Origin: an uncultured Caulobacterales bacterium
GTDB lineage: Bacteria; Pseudomonadota; Alphaproteobacteria; Caulobacterales; Maricaulaceae
DNA: 64,000 bases
Assembly (NCBI GenBank): GCA_937928165.1
Contig: CALFVT010000002.1
Location: 186,001-250,000, forward strand
Direction of reading: 5' to 3'
Position 1 is the stretch's first letter. Each line of letters starts with the position of its first letter. Of this stretch, positions 17,155 to 24,801 are shown piece by piece. The notes beneath the pieces are model-generated. The model was not told where the DNA came from. It searched no databases and worked only from the letters and a program-made list of their open reading frames with translations. Both the position numbers and the translations under genes were made by a program.

Positions 17155-17980
17155 GGCTTAAAACATCTTTCATATCATATAGCCCTGCCGGGCGTCCATA
17201 GGCCCATAGGGCGGCTATTACAGCGCCGCGGGCAAAAACTGATCTGTCAAAGGCGCTATGCTCAAGGCGGATTTGTTCCAGCTCGCTCGTTAGGCTCACC
17301 GCATGTTCACCAATAACGCCGCCGCCGCGTAGAGCCGCAAATCCGATATTTCCGGGCCGCCGAGCGGTGCTGCGGCCTTCACGAGATAAAACCTGCACAT
17401 CTTTTAAAATCGTGCCCCGCCCCTTTGCTGCGGCCTCGCCGAGCATAAGCGCTGTACCAGACGGGGCATCAGTTTTGCGGTTATGGTGCATGTCTAAAAT
17501 CTCAATATCCCAATCTTCAGCTCCAAGCCGGGCGGCGGCTAATTCAACAAGAGCTTCGAGCATATTCACGCCGAGTGAAAAATTACCAGAGCGCAAAAGA
17601 GTTATATGATTGGCGGCGCCTAAAAGGGCTGTATCTTCGGCGGCGCTATAGCCTGTTGTTCCTGTGATAAGAGCTCGGCAGCCTGTGTCCTTCATAGAAA
17701 GCGCTGCGTCAATAGCTGCTTTGGGGTGAGAAAAATCTATCAACACGTCGCATTGATTAAGGCCTGTATGAATGTCTGATGATAGCGGAATACCAAGTGG
17801 TTTTAATCCGGCCAGATCTCCCGCATCTTGTCCAAGCTGCGGTGAGTTTGGCGCGGTTAAAGCGGCGCTGAGACGAAGCCTTGGTTCATCAGCAAGCGCC
17901 TTTATAATCGCTGTTCCCATACGCCCATCGGCCCCCAAAAGGCCAATGTTTAAAATATTATCCATAAGGTCTGGTGTCAT
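17144..17980 (-). CDS. dapB: 4-hydroxy-tetrahydrodipicolinate reductase
   Basis: Second step of the diaminopimelate/lysine pathway from aspartate semialdehyde; supplies both lysine and the peptidoglycan cross-linker. The 278-residue protein has the NAD(P) loop LGADGRMGTAI near the start, the conserved TGTTGYSAAE motif, and the substrate/catalytic block EILDMHHNRKTDAPSGTAL with the catalytic His and Lys. A second Met at 17965 is an alternative start (MDNILNIGLLG). It is monocistronic as far as can be seen. Confidence 0.96.
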   Translation of the reverse strand: MTPDLMDNILNIGLLGADGRMGTAIIKALADEPRLRLSAALTAPNSPQLGQDAGDLAGLKPLGIPLSSDIHTGLNQCDVLIDFSHPKAAIDAALSMKDTGCRALITGTTGYSAAEDTALLGAANHITLLRSGNFSLGVNMLEALVELAAARLGAEDWDIEILDMHHNRKTDAPSGTALMLGEAAAKGRGTILKDVQVLSREGRSTARRPGNIGFAALRGGGVIGEHAVSLTSELEQIRLEHSAFDRSVFARGAVIAALWAYGRPAGLYDMKDVLSLKA

Positions 17981-18122
17981 AATGGGGGTTTAAGAGCCAG
18001 ATATCTGTCTGGCAATGAAAAGTTTTGACCCGTAAATGGTCGTTTTCATTTTTTTGCTAGATTCATATATCATTAGCCTATTGGCTCTATAATGGGATTA
18101 TACATATATAGTGGGGCTAATT

Positions 18123-18428
18123 ATGTTAAATAAATTATTTGAAATTGCGTATATAAGCCAAGCCGTTGGTAATGGCCATGATATGCTAGAAGGCATATTA
18201 AAAAAATCTCGGCAGAATAATTTACACCGTAACATAACGGGGTCATTGCTTTTTGACGGTATAAATTTCACGCAGTTTCTTGAAGGCCCTCTGCCGGAAA
18301 TTGAAGCTTTATTTGAAACTATAAAAAATGATTCGCGCCATATAAATGTTATTTTGCTTCATAAAATACCGGTAGCTCAGCGTAGATTTGGCGCGTGGCC
18401 CATGCAATATGGACATGAAGTGGTTTAG
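18123..18428 (+). CDS. Minimal BLUF-domain blue-light sensor
   Basis: Short flavin-binding photoreceptor of 101 residues. I choose the ATG at 18123, which has GTGGGG upstream, over a GTG at 18111. All residues of the BLUF photocycle are present: Tyr10 (IAYIS), Asn33 (NNLHRNITG), Gln51 (FTQFLEG), Trp92 and Met94 (WPMQ), aligning with Y21, N45, Q63, W104 and M106 of AppA. The protein stops right after the fifth strand and lacks the C-terminal cap helices present in stand-alone BLUF proteins of about 140 residues. A shortened or partner-dependent form is possible. It is 58 bp upstream of the NhaC-type antiporter. Confidence 0.88.
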   Translation: MLNKLFEIAYISQAVGNGHDMLEGILKKSRQNNLHRNITGSLLFDGINFTQFLEGPLPEIEALFETIKNDSRHINVILLHKIPVAQRRFGAWPMQYGHEVV

Positions 18429-18486
18429 GGGTAACCAACGGTGTAAGCTGTGTAGACAAGGGCCCATTCCCGCGCCATAAGCCTGT

Positions 18487-19947
18487 ATGAATATTACCGA
18501 TTTTGGCTCTTTATCTCTTTTGCCTCCCGTCATTGCGATTGCTCTCGCCCTTTGGACGCGGCAAGTTTTTATATCCCTTTTAATTGGCCTTTGGATTGGC
18601 TTTGTTATTTTAGCGGGTGGTAACCCTATAACGGGTCTGTGGGCGCTTATGGACGGCCTTGTTAAGGTGTTTGAAGATAGGGGTAATACGGCTATTGTTA
18701 TTTTTACGCTGATTATGGGGGCTTTGATTGCCCTGATGCAAAGATCGGGCGGGGTTCAGGGATTCATTAATTTCATGGTAGGGCGTCTTGAACGCGCAGA
18801 TGCCAAAGGCCAGCGCATGCGCGTTGAAATATTAGCCCTCATAACAGGGCTTTTGATATTTATTGAAAGTAATATTTCCATATTAACCGTGGGTACACTG
18901 TACCGCCCTATATTTGATAAGCTTAAAATCCCCCGTGAAAAATTGGCTTATATAGCAGATAGTACCTCGTCTCCCGCCTGTATTTTACTCCCCTTTAATG
19001 CGTGGGGGGCCTATATAACCGGCCTACTTATGGCGCAGGGAATTGAAAATGGGTTTGGCGCTTTACTTAAAGCGACCCTTTATAATTTTTATCCAATCTT
19101 TGTTATTCTTGGCGCGTTTTGGGTGGTAATATCTGGCCGTGATATGGGTGATATGGCGAAGGCAGAAGCGCGGCTGCGCCGTAGCGGAAATCTTCATAGG
19201 GACGGTGCGCAGCCGATGTTGGCGGACGGCACAGTGACCCTAGAGGCAAAAGACGGCAGCGCGGCGCGGGCGTGGAATATGCTCCTGCCGCTTATGACCC
19301 TTGTTATTGCCATGCCCTGTTTTCTGATTTGGACAGGCTGGAGCAGCGGCGGCGGTGATATATTGACGGCTCTGCAAAGCGGTTCTGGCTCGCGTTCTGT
19401 TCTTTACGCAACGACCTCAGCGGTGTTATTGGCGGTTATTTTAAACAAGGCCCAAGGCCTATTGGGCCTTCGGGAGATGGTTGATATCTCCCTTAAGGCG
19501 ATGGGCGGCATGGTGCCTTTGGCGATGTTAATGGTCTTTGCCTTTGCTTTGGGCGCCATGTGCCGAGAGTTAGGAACAGGCGCCTATGTTGCAGATGTGA
19601 CAAGCCAATTTCTAAGCCCTGCGTTAATACCGGCCCTTGTATTTTTAATTGCCTGTTTTATTGCCTTTTCAACGGGAACGAGTTGGGGGACTTTTGCGAT
19701 TATGATTGTGATTGCCGTGCCCCTTGCGCAGCAAATGAATTTAAATTTATCTCTTGTTATTGCTGCGGCTTTAGGGGGCGGTATTTTTGGTGACCATTGT
19801 TCTCCAACGTCGGATACATCGATAATATCATCAATGGCCAGCGGTACAGACCATATTGACCATATCCGCACCCAGCTTCCTTACGCGCTTATTGCGGGCG
19901 GGCTTACCTTTCTCATTTACTTGGGGCTCGGCGTAATATCCGCTTGA
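18487..19947 (+). CDS. Na+/H+ antiporter, NhaC family
   Basis: Inner-membrane antiporter of 486 residues with about 11-12 hydrophobic helices. The family signature is visible in LIFIESNISILTVGTLYRP and in GGGIFGDHCSPTSDTSIISSM, with polar residues inside a membrane segment, typical for NhaC-type transporters. It also fits the related short-chain metabolite antiporters of the same superfamily, so the transported ion is not certain. It follows the BLUF gene in the same direction, so light-linked expression is possible but untested. The stop overlaps the convergent membrane protein gene. Confidence 0.88.
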   Translation: MNITDFGSLSLLPPVIAIALALWTRQVFISLLIGLWIGFVILAGGNPITGLWALMDGLVKVFEDRGNTAIVIFTLIMGALIALMQRSGGVQGFINFMVGRLERADAKGQRMRVEILALITGLLIFIESNISILTVGTLYRPIFDKLKIPREKLAYIADSTSSPACILLPFNAWGAYITGLLMAQGIENGFGALLKATLYNFYPIFVILGAFWVVISGRDMGDMAKAEARLRRSGNLHRDGAQPMLADGTVTLEAKDGSAARAWNMLLPLMTLVIAMPCFLIWTGWSSGGGDILTALQSGSGSRSVLYATTSAVLLAVILNKAQGLLGLREMVDISLKAMGGMVPLAMLMVFAFALGAMCRELGTGAYVADVTSQFLSPALIPALVFLIACFIAFSTGTSWGTFAIMIVIAVPLAQQMNLNLSLVIAAALGGGIFGDHCSPTSDTSIISSMASGTDHIDHIRTQLPYALIAGGLTFLIYLGLGVISA

Positions 19948-20570
19948 TCATGGGATGTGAATAATAGTGATATTGTCCCGCCGATTAAATATGGAATGCC
20001 AAGGGTTAGAAAACTGCCGAAGATGAGCGTAGCTGCGGGGATAAAAGCCAGCATGTATAACCCTCCGCCAATCATTATAAAGAAGTTGAAACCCATATGC
20101 CTGAATAGGAAAAATAATAGAGCGATAATGATGAGGCTTATGCCGCTTGCGAAATAAAACCCGCTCCAGCGGCTATGATCAAAATAAATCCATAAGAGAG
20201 GGATGGCGATAAAAATAGCTAAGACGGTGAACCCCGCCAATATAAGGCCGAGACACCCTTGTTCACGCAGCATGCCCGCGAGAAATATCAAGGCAAACTC
20301 AACCCCGAGAATAAAAAAACTCAGAGCGACTGTCTTTATGCCTATAGAAAAACTATCACCCCACCACCGCTCTTGATCTTGCCATGCTAATAGCCCAGCA
20401 AGAAACGTGCTAAGAACTACGGCAGGGAGTAATGATATTGGGAATGAATAACCTAATAGACTCTCTGGGTCGAGTGTAAATGTAAGCGGTAAAGCGTTAC
20501 ATATAGATGCGGATATGGCTGCCGTCGCCGCATAGACCCAGCGGGTTTGATATTTATGCGGTAAGCGCAA
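19917..20570 (-). CDS. Polytopic membrane protein, unknown function
   Basis: I do not recognise this 217-residue protein. It has six likely membrane helices (roughly residues 12-30, 42-62, 78-97, 105-128, 138-158 and 165-200), and short loops with an acidic C-terminus (SHDQADITPSPK). It overlaps the convergent antiporter gene by 31 bp at its 3' end. The TPR-protein gene downstream of 21288 lies 25 bp upstream on the same strand, so the two may be co-transcribed. Confidence 0.75.
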   Translation of the reverse strand: MRLPHKYQTRWVYAATAAISASICNALPLTFTLDPESLLGYSFPISLLPAVVLSTFLAGLLAWQDQERWWGDSFSIGIKTVALSFFILGVEFALIFLAGMLREQGCLGLILAGFTVLAIFIAIPLLWIYFDHSRWSGFYFASGISLIIIALLFFLFRHMGFNFFIMIGGGLYMLAFIPAATLIFGSFLTLGIPYLIGGTISLLFTSHDQADITPSPK

Positions 20571-20595
20571 ATGTCTACCCCCTGCAGTAAAGCGT

Positions 20596-21288
20596 TTAGG
20601 CTTTTGATAGCGCCCATTCTAAGGTGCCGATGGAGGATTGTATATCTGACTTAACGTCACAGCGGTTATTACAGCGGCGAGATAATTGCTTGAGTTTTTC
20701 AAGCTGGCGGCGAGCTTCGTCTTTACGGCCATCTCGCAGCTCTAAAAGGCCAAGCCGAAGCCTTGCATCATGGAGACGAATATTTTTACTTAACCGAAGC
20801 GCGCTTTTAAAACTGGCTTTGGCGTCATCATATTTTTTTAGCTGAATTTGCGATAGGCCTTTCATATAAAGCTGCACCCCAAGGTCACGGCCGCTGGATA
20901 TGATATTTTCATCGTCCACATCTTTATGGCGTAATATCTCAATGTTAAGGGTATTGGTTGGGGTTAAGGTTTGGTCCACTGTTGTGCCGTCCAAGCTCGC
21001 TGCCTCAAGGCTTAGAGCATTTGTATTGGCAGCGCGAATATTACCGCGCGCCTGCAAAAAGGCATCATCTTTAATGCGCTGAATGCGGCGTATAGATTCA
21101 AAGTTCTTTTGAAACTCTATTTCTGCGGCGGCGTAATCCCCTCTTAAAAAGGCGTCCATCGCCGGGTCACTTCCGCGTAATTGTCCGCGGCTAATCACTT
21201 CATCTTCAATAGGGGCTTGGGATTGCGCGTGGGCCAGCGGTGCAAGGAGGAAAAATGTTAATAAATATGTAGAGAATAATTTTAACAT
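20596..21288 (-). CDS. Secreted tetratricopeptide-repeat protein
   Basis: Periplasmic or exported protein of 230 residues. It starts with a signal peptide (MLKLFSTYLLTFFLLAPLAHA). One TPR-like repeat is visible early (AFLRGDYAAAEIEFQKNFESI) and two more near residues 145-205 (QLYMKGLSQIQLKKYDDAKASFKSALRL as pattern; RLGLLELRDGRKDEARRQLEKL). TPRs bind partner proteins; which ones is unknown. A Cys pair near the C-terminus (CNNRC) could form a disulfide. Confidence 0.82.
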   Translation of the reverse strand: MLKLFSTYLLTFFLLAPLAHAQSQAPIEDEVISRGQLRGSDPAMDAFLRGDYAAAEIEFQKNFESIRRIQRIKDDAFLQARGNIRAANTNALSLEAASLDGTTVDQTLTPTNTLNIEILRHKDVDDENIISSGRDLGVQLYMKGLSQIQLKKYDDAKASFKSALRLSKNIRLHDARLRLGLLELRDGRKDEARRQLEKLKQLSRRCNNRCDVKSDIQSSIGTLEWALSKA

Positions 21289-21440
21289 TCGGGGCCCTGA
21301 TCTTTTACTTATTCATTCTATCATAAAACAGGCATAAATTAAATGAGATCTTGAGTATATTTTGTCACATATAACTTGGCTGTAATATCACATGTCTGTT
21401 TTAAATTTATAGTGCAGTAAAAATGATGAAAGATAGAGTT

Positions 21441-22388
21441 TTAAAACTGGGCGTAATAAACGCCGCGCATAAGGGCGCGGGCGGTGCAGCGCGCAGCGGC
21501 TGCGCCGAGCTTAGCAAGCGGCACAGGGCCGCTACATGTTTTATGTCCCGTTGACAGGGTAAAAACTGTATCCCCATCAAGCGGTGTATGGGCGGGCTGT
21601 ACGGACATAGCGAGGCCGTCTTGGGCCATGATGCTCAGGCGCTTGGCTTGTTTTTGCGATAAGCCCGCATCGGTGATGACCGCGCCAATGACTGTGGCTT
21701 GGCCTGCAGCTTTAATTTGGGAAAGCTTTGTATCATCTGCGGGGCTTAGGCTGTAATCGGCCGCTGGGCGTAATCCGCCAAACTCACCTTTGACTTCATA
21801 GGGCCATGCCCAAGGCACGCGGCTTGCGGGCATATAAGGGGAGCCGACAGGATTAGCGGCAATGACGGCGGTAACGGAAATGTCGCCGCATAATTCTGTA
21901 GCAATGCCTAAGCCGCCGTTATAAACACCTGCGGTTGCACCGTAGCCTGCGCCAATGGCCCCTTCTGTGCTGTCATAGCTTGCGGCGGCGCAGGCTTTAA
22001 GGCCAAGATCATAAAAAGGGGGCCGCTCGCCCCAATCTTTATTTCCGCCGTTCGCATTATCAAAAAGAATGGCGCTGGGGACAATGGGCGAGACCGGGAT
22101 TCCCGCCCGTGCTTTATATCCGCGCCCTCTTGCGCCAAGCCAATTTGCTGCGGCATCTGCGGCGGCAAGCCCGTAAACAGAGCCGCCGGAGAGGCTAATG
22201 GCGTGAACTTGCTCGATTAATCCGCCGTCTTGCAGGGCGGGTATTTCCCGCGTCCCGGGCCCGCCGCCGCGCACGTCAACGGCGCAAATAGCGGGCTTAT
22301 CAGGGATGAGCAGGGTGACGCCGGTTTTAACGCCGACGTCATGGGCATGGCCGATTTTAACGCCGTAATGATGAAATATATTATCCAT
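21441..22388 (-). CDS. P1 family (DmpA/NylC-like) N-terminal nucleophile peptidase
   Basis: Predicted self-cleaving hydrolase of the S58/P1 family, which includes beta-peptidyl aminopeptidases and nylon oligomer hydrolases. The 315 residues have the family landmarks: GVTLLIPDKPAICAVDVRGG near the start, SLSGGSVYGLAAADAA, GAGYGATAGVYNGGLG and DGDTVFTLSTG near the end. The nucleophile would be the Thr in GQATVIGAV; the residue before it is Ala where NylC has Asn, so cleavage specificity may differ. No signal peptide is visible, so it acts in the cytoplasm. Substrate unknown. Confidence 0.88.
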   Translation of the reverse strand: MDNIFHHYGVKIGHAHDVGVKTGVTLLIPDKPAICAVDVRGGGPGTREIPALQDGGLIEQVHAISLSGGSVYGLAAADAAANWLGARGRGYKARAGIPVSPIVPSAILFDNANGGNKDWGERPPFYDLGLKACAAASYDSTEGAIGAGYGATAGVYNGGLGIATELCGDISVTAVIAANPVGSPYMPASRVPWAWPYEVKGEFGGLRPAADYSLSPADDTKLSQIKAAGQATVIGAVITDAGLSQKQAKRLSIMAQDGLAMSVQPAHTPLDGDTVFTLSTGHKTCSGPVPLAKLGAAAARCTARALMRGVYYAQF

Positions 22389-22441
22389 AAACCCTATTTA
22401 GATGGATATATGAAAAATACTACAAAAAAGCCGCGCCGTCT

Positions 22442-23719
22442 TTAAGGCTGGATATTTAAGTCCCAATCATAATCATATTTATTGATTTTACTAGTTGCAT
22501 CCAAAGCGGCTTTTTTTGAACCTGAGGCATAGCGGCGAAGGTGGGCTAAGATGCCGTCTTCATTACCGCCGAAGTCTTTTTTATACCATTTAAAAATACT
22601 CGATGCGATAATCTTATTGTCTCGAACCTCAACACCCCGCTCGCTAGCAATAAAATCACGGGCAGCTTGGGTAAGATCTGCCTCAAGGCTTTCCGCCTCC
22701 CATGCAGTAGATTTAACATTTGGGCAACCAATAGAGGCGCAGTTAAAGGCATAGTGAACCCGGGGTTCATCATATTTACGCCGAACCGTATTATGTTCTA
22801 TATCATCAAGGCTCATTTTCTTACCATTGACCACAAGGCGCTTTTTCTTCCACGGATTACTAATTTTGCGAATAGACTTTATTGGATAGTTTTCGAGGAT
22901 AAGCTCTATGGTTTTAGCATTATAAAGATTAAACCATGTGGCCATTTCCGCATCGCGGGGCAGGGCTTCGATATCTATCTGTGACAAGCTGTTGATATAA
23001 CTTTGTAATGCCGCGCGGTCTTGAGCCGTGACCTTATCATAGGCAATGAGATGAATGCCGTTCTCATTTTTTACATATTTGGCTAAGAAGTTATTATAGG
23101 GTGTGTTTATTCCTGCGGGCTTAGGGGCGGGTTGTGGGGCCGGTTCAGGGGGCGTAGCAGCCTCAGTAATGGGCGGGGGCGTGTTGACCGCCGTGGTGAC
23201 GGGCGTTGTAATCTCGGGGGCGGGGGCCTCTTTTACGATCTGCGTAGCCTGGGCCTGTTCCACTTGAGCCTGTTCTATTTGATCCTGTTCTATTTGAGCC
23301 CGTTCTGCGCGGCGAGCTTGGGCATCTCTTTCGGCTTGTTGCGCAGCCTCTCTTGCAGCCTTGTCTTTTGCGTCTGCTTTGGCCTCTTGCTCCGCTTGGC
23401 GCTGCTGGTCTTCGCGTAGGATTTGAGCTTCGGCCTCGGCGCGGGCTAAATTGGCCGCGTCTTTAGCTTCGGCTTGTTTAATATCTGCATCTTTCGCGGC
23501 GGAGGCCTTGGCCTCGAGGCGGGCTTTTACGGCCGCCTCATCATTGGCTTTCGTTAATGCCTTGACCTGCGCTTGGGCGCGTGGAGTTTCATGGGCGGCT
23601 TCTACAGCGCTAGCGGGCGGTGATGTTTCACGCGTTGCGGCAGTTTCCTTACTGCCGGAGCAGGCGGTGAGGGCCGCCGATAAAACCGCAGTGGTTAAGA
23701 CGTATTTATAATATTTCAA
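22442..23719 (-). CDS. DUF547 domain lipoprotein with long Ala/Glu/Gln-rich coiled coil
   Basis: Predicted lipoprotein of 425 residues. The signal peptide ends in the lipobox LTAC. Residues about 30-160 form a highly charged Ala/Lys/Glu/Gln-rich stretch likely to be a coiled coil, followed by a Pro-rich linker (about 170-200). The C-terminal half is a DUF547 domain: PRDAEMATWFNLYNAKTIEL, IKSIRKISNPW and HYAFNCASIGCPNVKS. DUF547 function is not established; the coiled coil could span the periplasm between an anchored N-terminus and peptidoglycan. It stands alone, 53 bp upstream of the P1 peptidase on the same strand. Confidence 0.85.
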   Translation of the reverse strand: MKYYKYVLTTAVLSAALTACSGSKETAATRETSPPASAVEAAHETPRAQAQVKALTKANDEAAVKARLEAKASAAKDADIKQAEAKDAANLARAEAEAQILREDQQRQAEQEAKADAKDKAAREAAQQAERDAQARRAERAQIEQDQIEQAQVEQAQATQIVKEAPAPEITTPVTTAVNTPPPITEAATPPEPAPQPAPKPAGINTPYNNFLAKYVKNENGIHLIAYDKVTAQDRAALQSYINSLSQIDIEALPRDAEMATWFNLYNAKTIELILENYPIKSIRKISNPWKKKRLVVNGKKMSLDDIEHNTVRRKYDEPRVHYAFNCASIGCPNVKSTAWEAESLEADLTQAARDFIASERGVEVRDNKIIASSIFKWYKKDFGGNEDGILAHLRRYASGSKKAALDATSKINKYDYDWDLNIQP

Positions 23720-23810
23720 AATAGAACCCTTTCAAAGATGTGGCTGATCTTGATATTAGGGTTTTACTATATGAAGTATGAATGTTTATGATAGCCGGAT
23801 CACTTGCGCT

Positions 23811-24656
23811 TTAAAGCCAGGTTTTAATTTTCTCCTGCCAGCGCCGTCCAAAGGGAAGACTGAGGCTCCAGCTTAAAGAGCGCGGCCCTTCATCTTGATG
23901 CTCACTAAGCCCGATCGTCATATTATCATGGCCGTCTACGGGCTGGGCGGTATATGTCCGCCCAAGTCGGTCCCATATTGATAGAAAAAACCCGTAATTA
24001 GAATTAGTTTCTGTCTCAATAACGGAATGGTGCACGCGGTGCATATCCGGGGTAACAATGATAAGCCGCAACCATTTATCGAGCCATAAGGGCAAGCGCA
24101 TATTGGCATGATTAAACATGGCGCTACCGTTAAGGATGACTTCAAAAATAATAACCGCCGCTGCGGCTGGCCCTAAGATGATGACCCAAAACATCTTATA
24201 GGCCATAGAGAATAAAATCTCGGCGGGGTGAAACCGAAGCGCGCTGGTCACGTCAAGGTCGCGGTCTGTATGGTGAACTTTATGTAAGGCCCAAAGCGGG
24301 GGAAGGCGGTGGGATATAACGTGCTGGAGGTAAATCAGCCCGTCTAATAAAATAATGGCTAAGATAAATTCAAACCATAAGGGGCCGCTCCACATATTCA
24401 ACAAACCCCACCCCTTTTGCTGTGCCCATAGGGCGGCGCCAACCGCAATAATGGGAAAGACAAGCCGTAAGATAATACTATCGATGACGACAATCATGAT
24501 ATTTGTAAACCAACGGCGTAGACGGGCTTGGGTTCTTTTTTTGCGCGGAAATAGGCTTTCTAATATTATTAGGCCCATTAATAAGCCGGCAAAGACAGAC
24601 AGCCTTAAAGCTCCTTCATGGCCTGAGATCCAGTGGGTAAGATGTTCAATATTCAT
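23811..24656 (-). CDS. Sterol desaturase / fatty acid hydroxylase family membrane enzyme
   Basis: Di-iron membrane oxygenase of 281 residues with hydrophobic segments near residues 18-34, 55-77, 93-110 and 155-175. The histidine boxes are complete: H112-x3-H116, H125-x2-HH129 and H206-x2-HH210, matching the fatty acid hydroxylase superfamily. The substrate, perhaps a lipid or carotenoid-like compound, cannot be read off. It is divergent from the TonB receptor gene by 145 bp. Confidence 0.92.
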   Translation of the reverse strand: MNIEHLTHWISGHEGALRLSVFAGLLMGLIILESLFPRKKRTQARLRRWFTNIMIVVIDSIILRLVFPIIAVGAALWAQQKGWGLLNMWSGPLWFEFILAIILLDGLIYLQHVISHRLPPLWALHKVHHTDRDLDVTSALRFHPAEILFSMAYKMFWVIILGPAAAAVIIFEVILNGSAMFNHANMRLPLWLDKWLRLIIVTPDMHRVHHSVIETETNSNYGFFLSIWDRLGRTYTAQPVDGHDNMTIGLSEHQDEGPRSLSWSLSLPFGRRWQEKIKTWL

Positions 24657-24801
24657 AAAATGAGTTTATGGGGCCTGCCCGAGTTTGGCAATGGGACGAA
24701 TTGCCCATAGAGACGATAATAAATAACATGTTTAATAAGGCTATCATTTAACTTGGAAAGGAGATAAAGCGCAGAAAATTATATTCATATAAGTTTTTTG
24801 C

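Noticed and set aside
18111-18122. GTG start of the BLUF gene
   Set aside because: GTGGGG at this place works better as the ribosome site for ATG at 18123.
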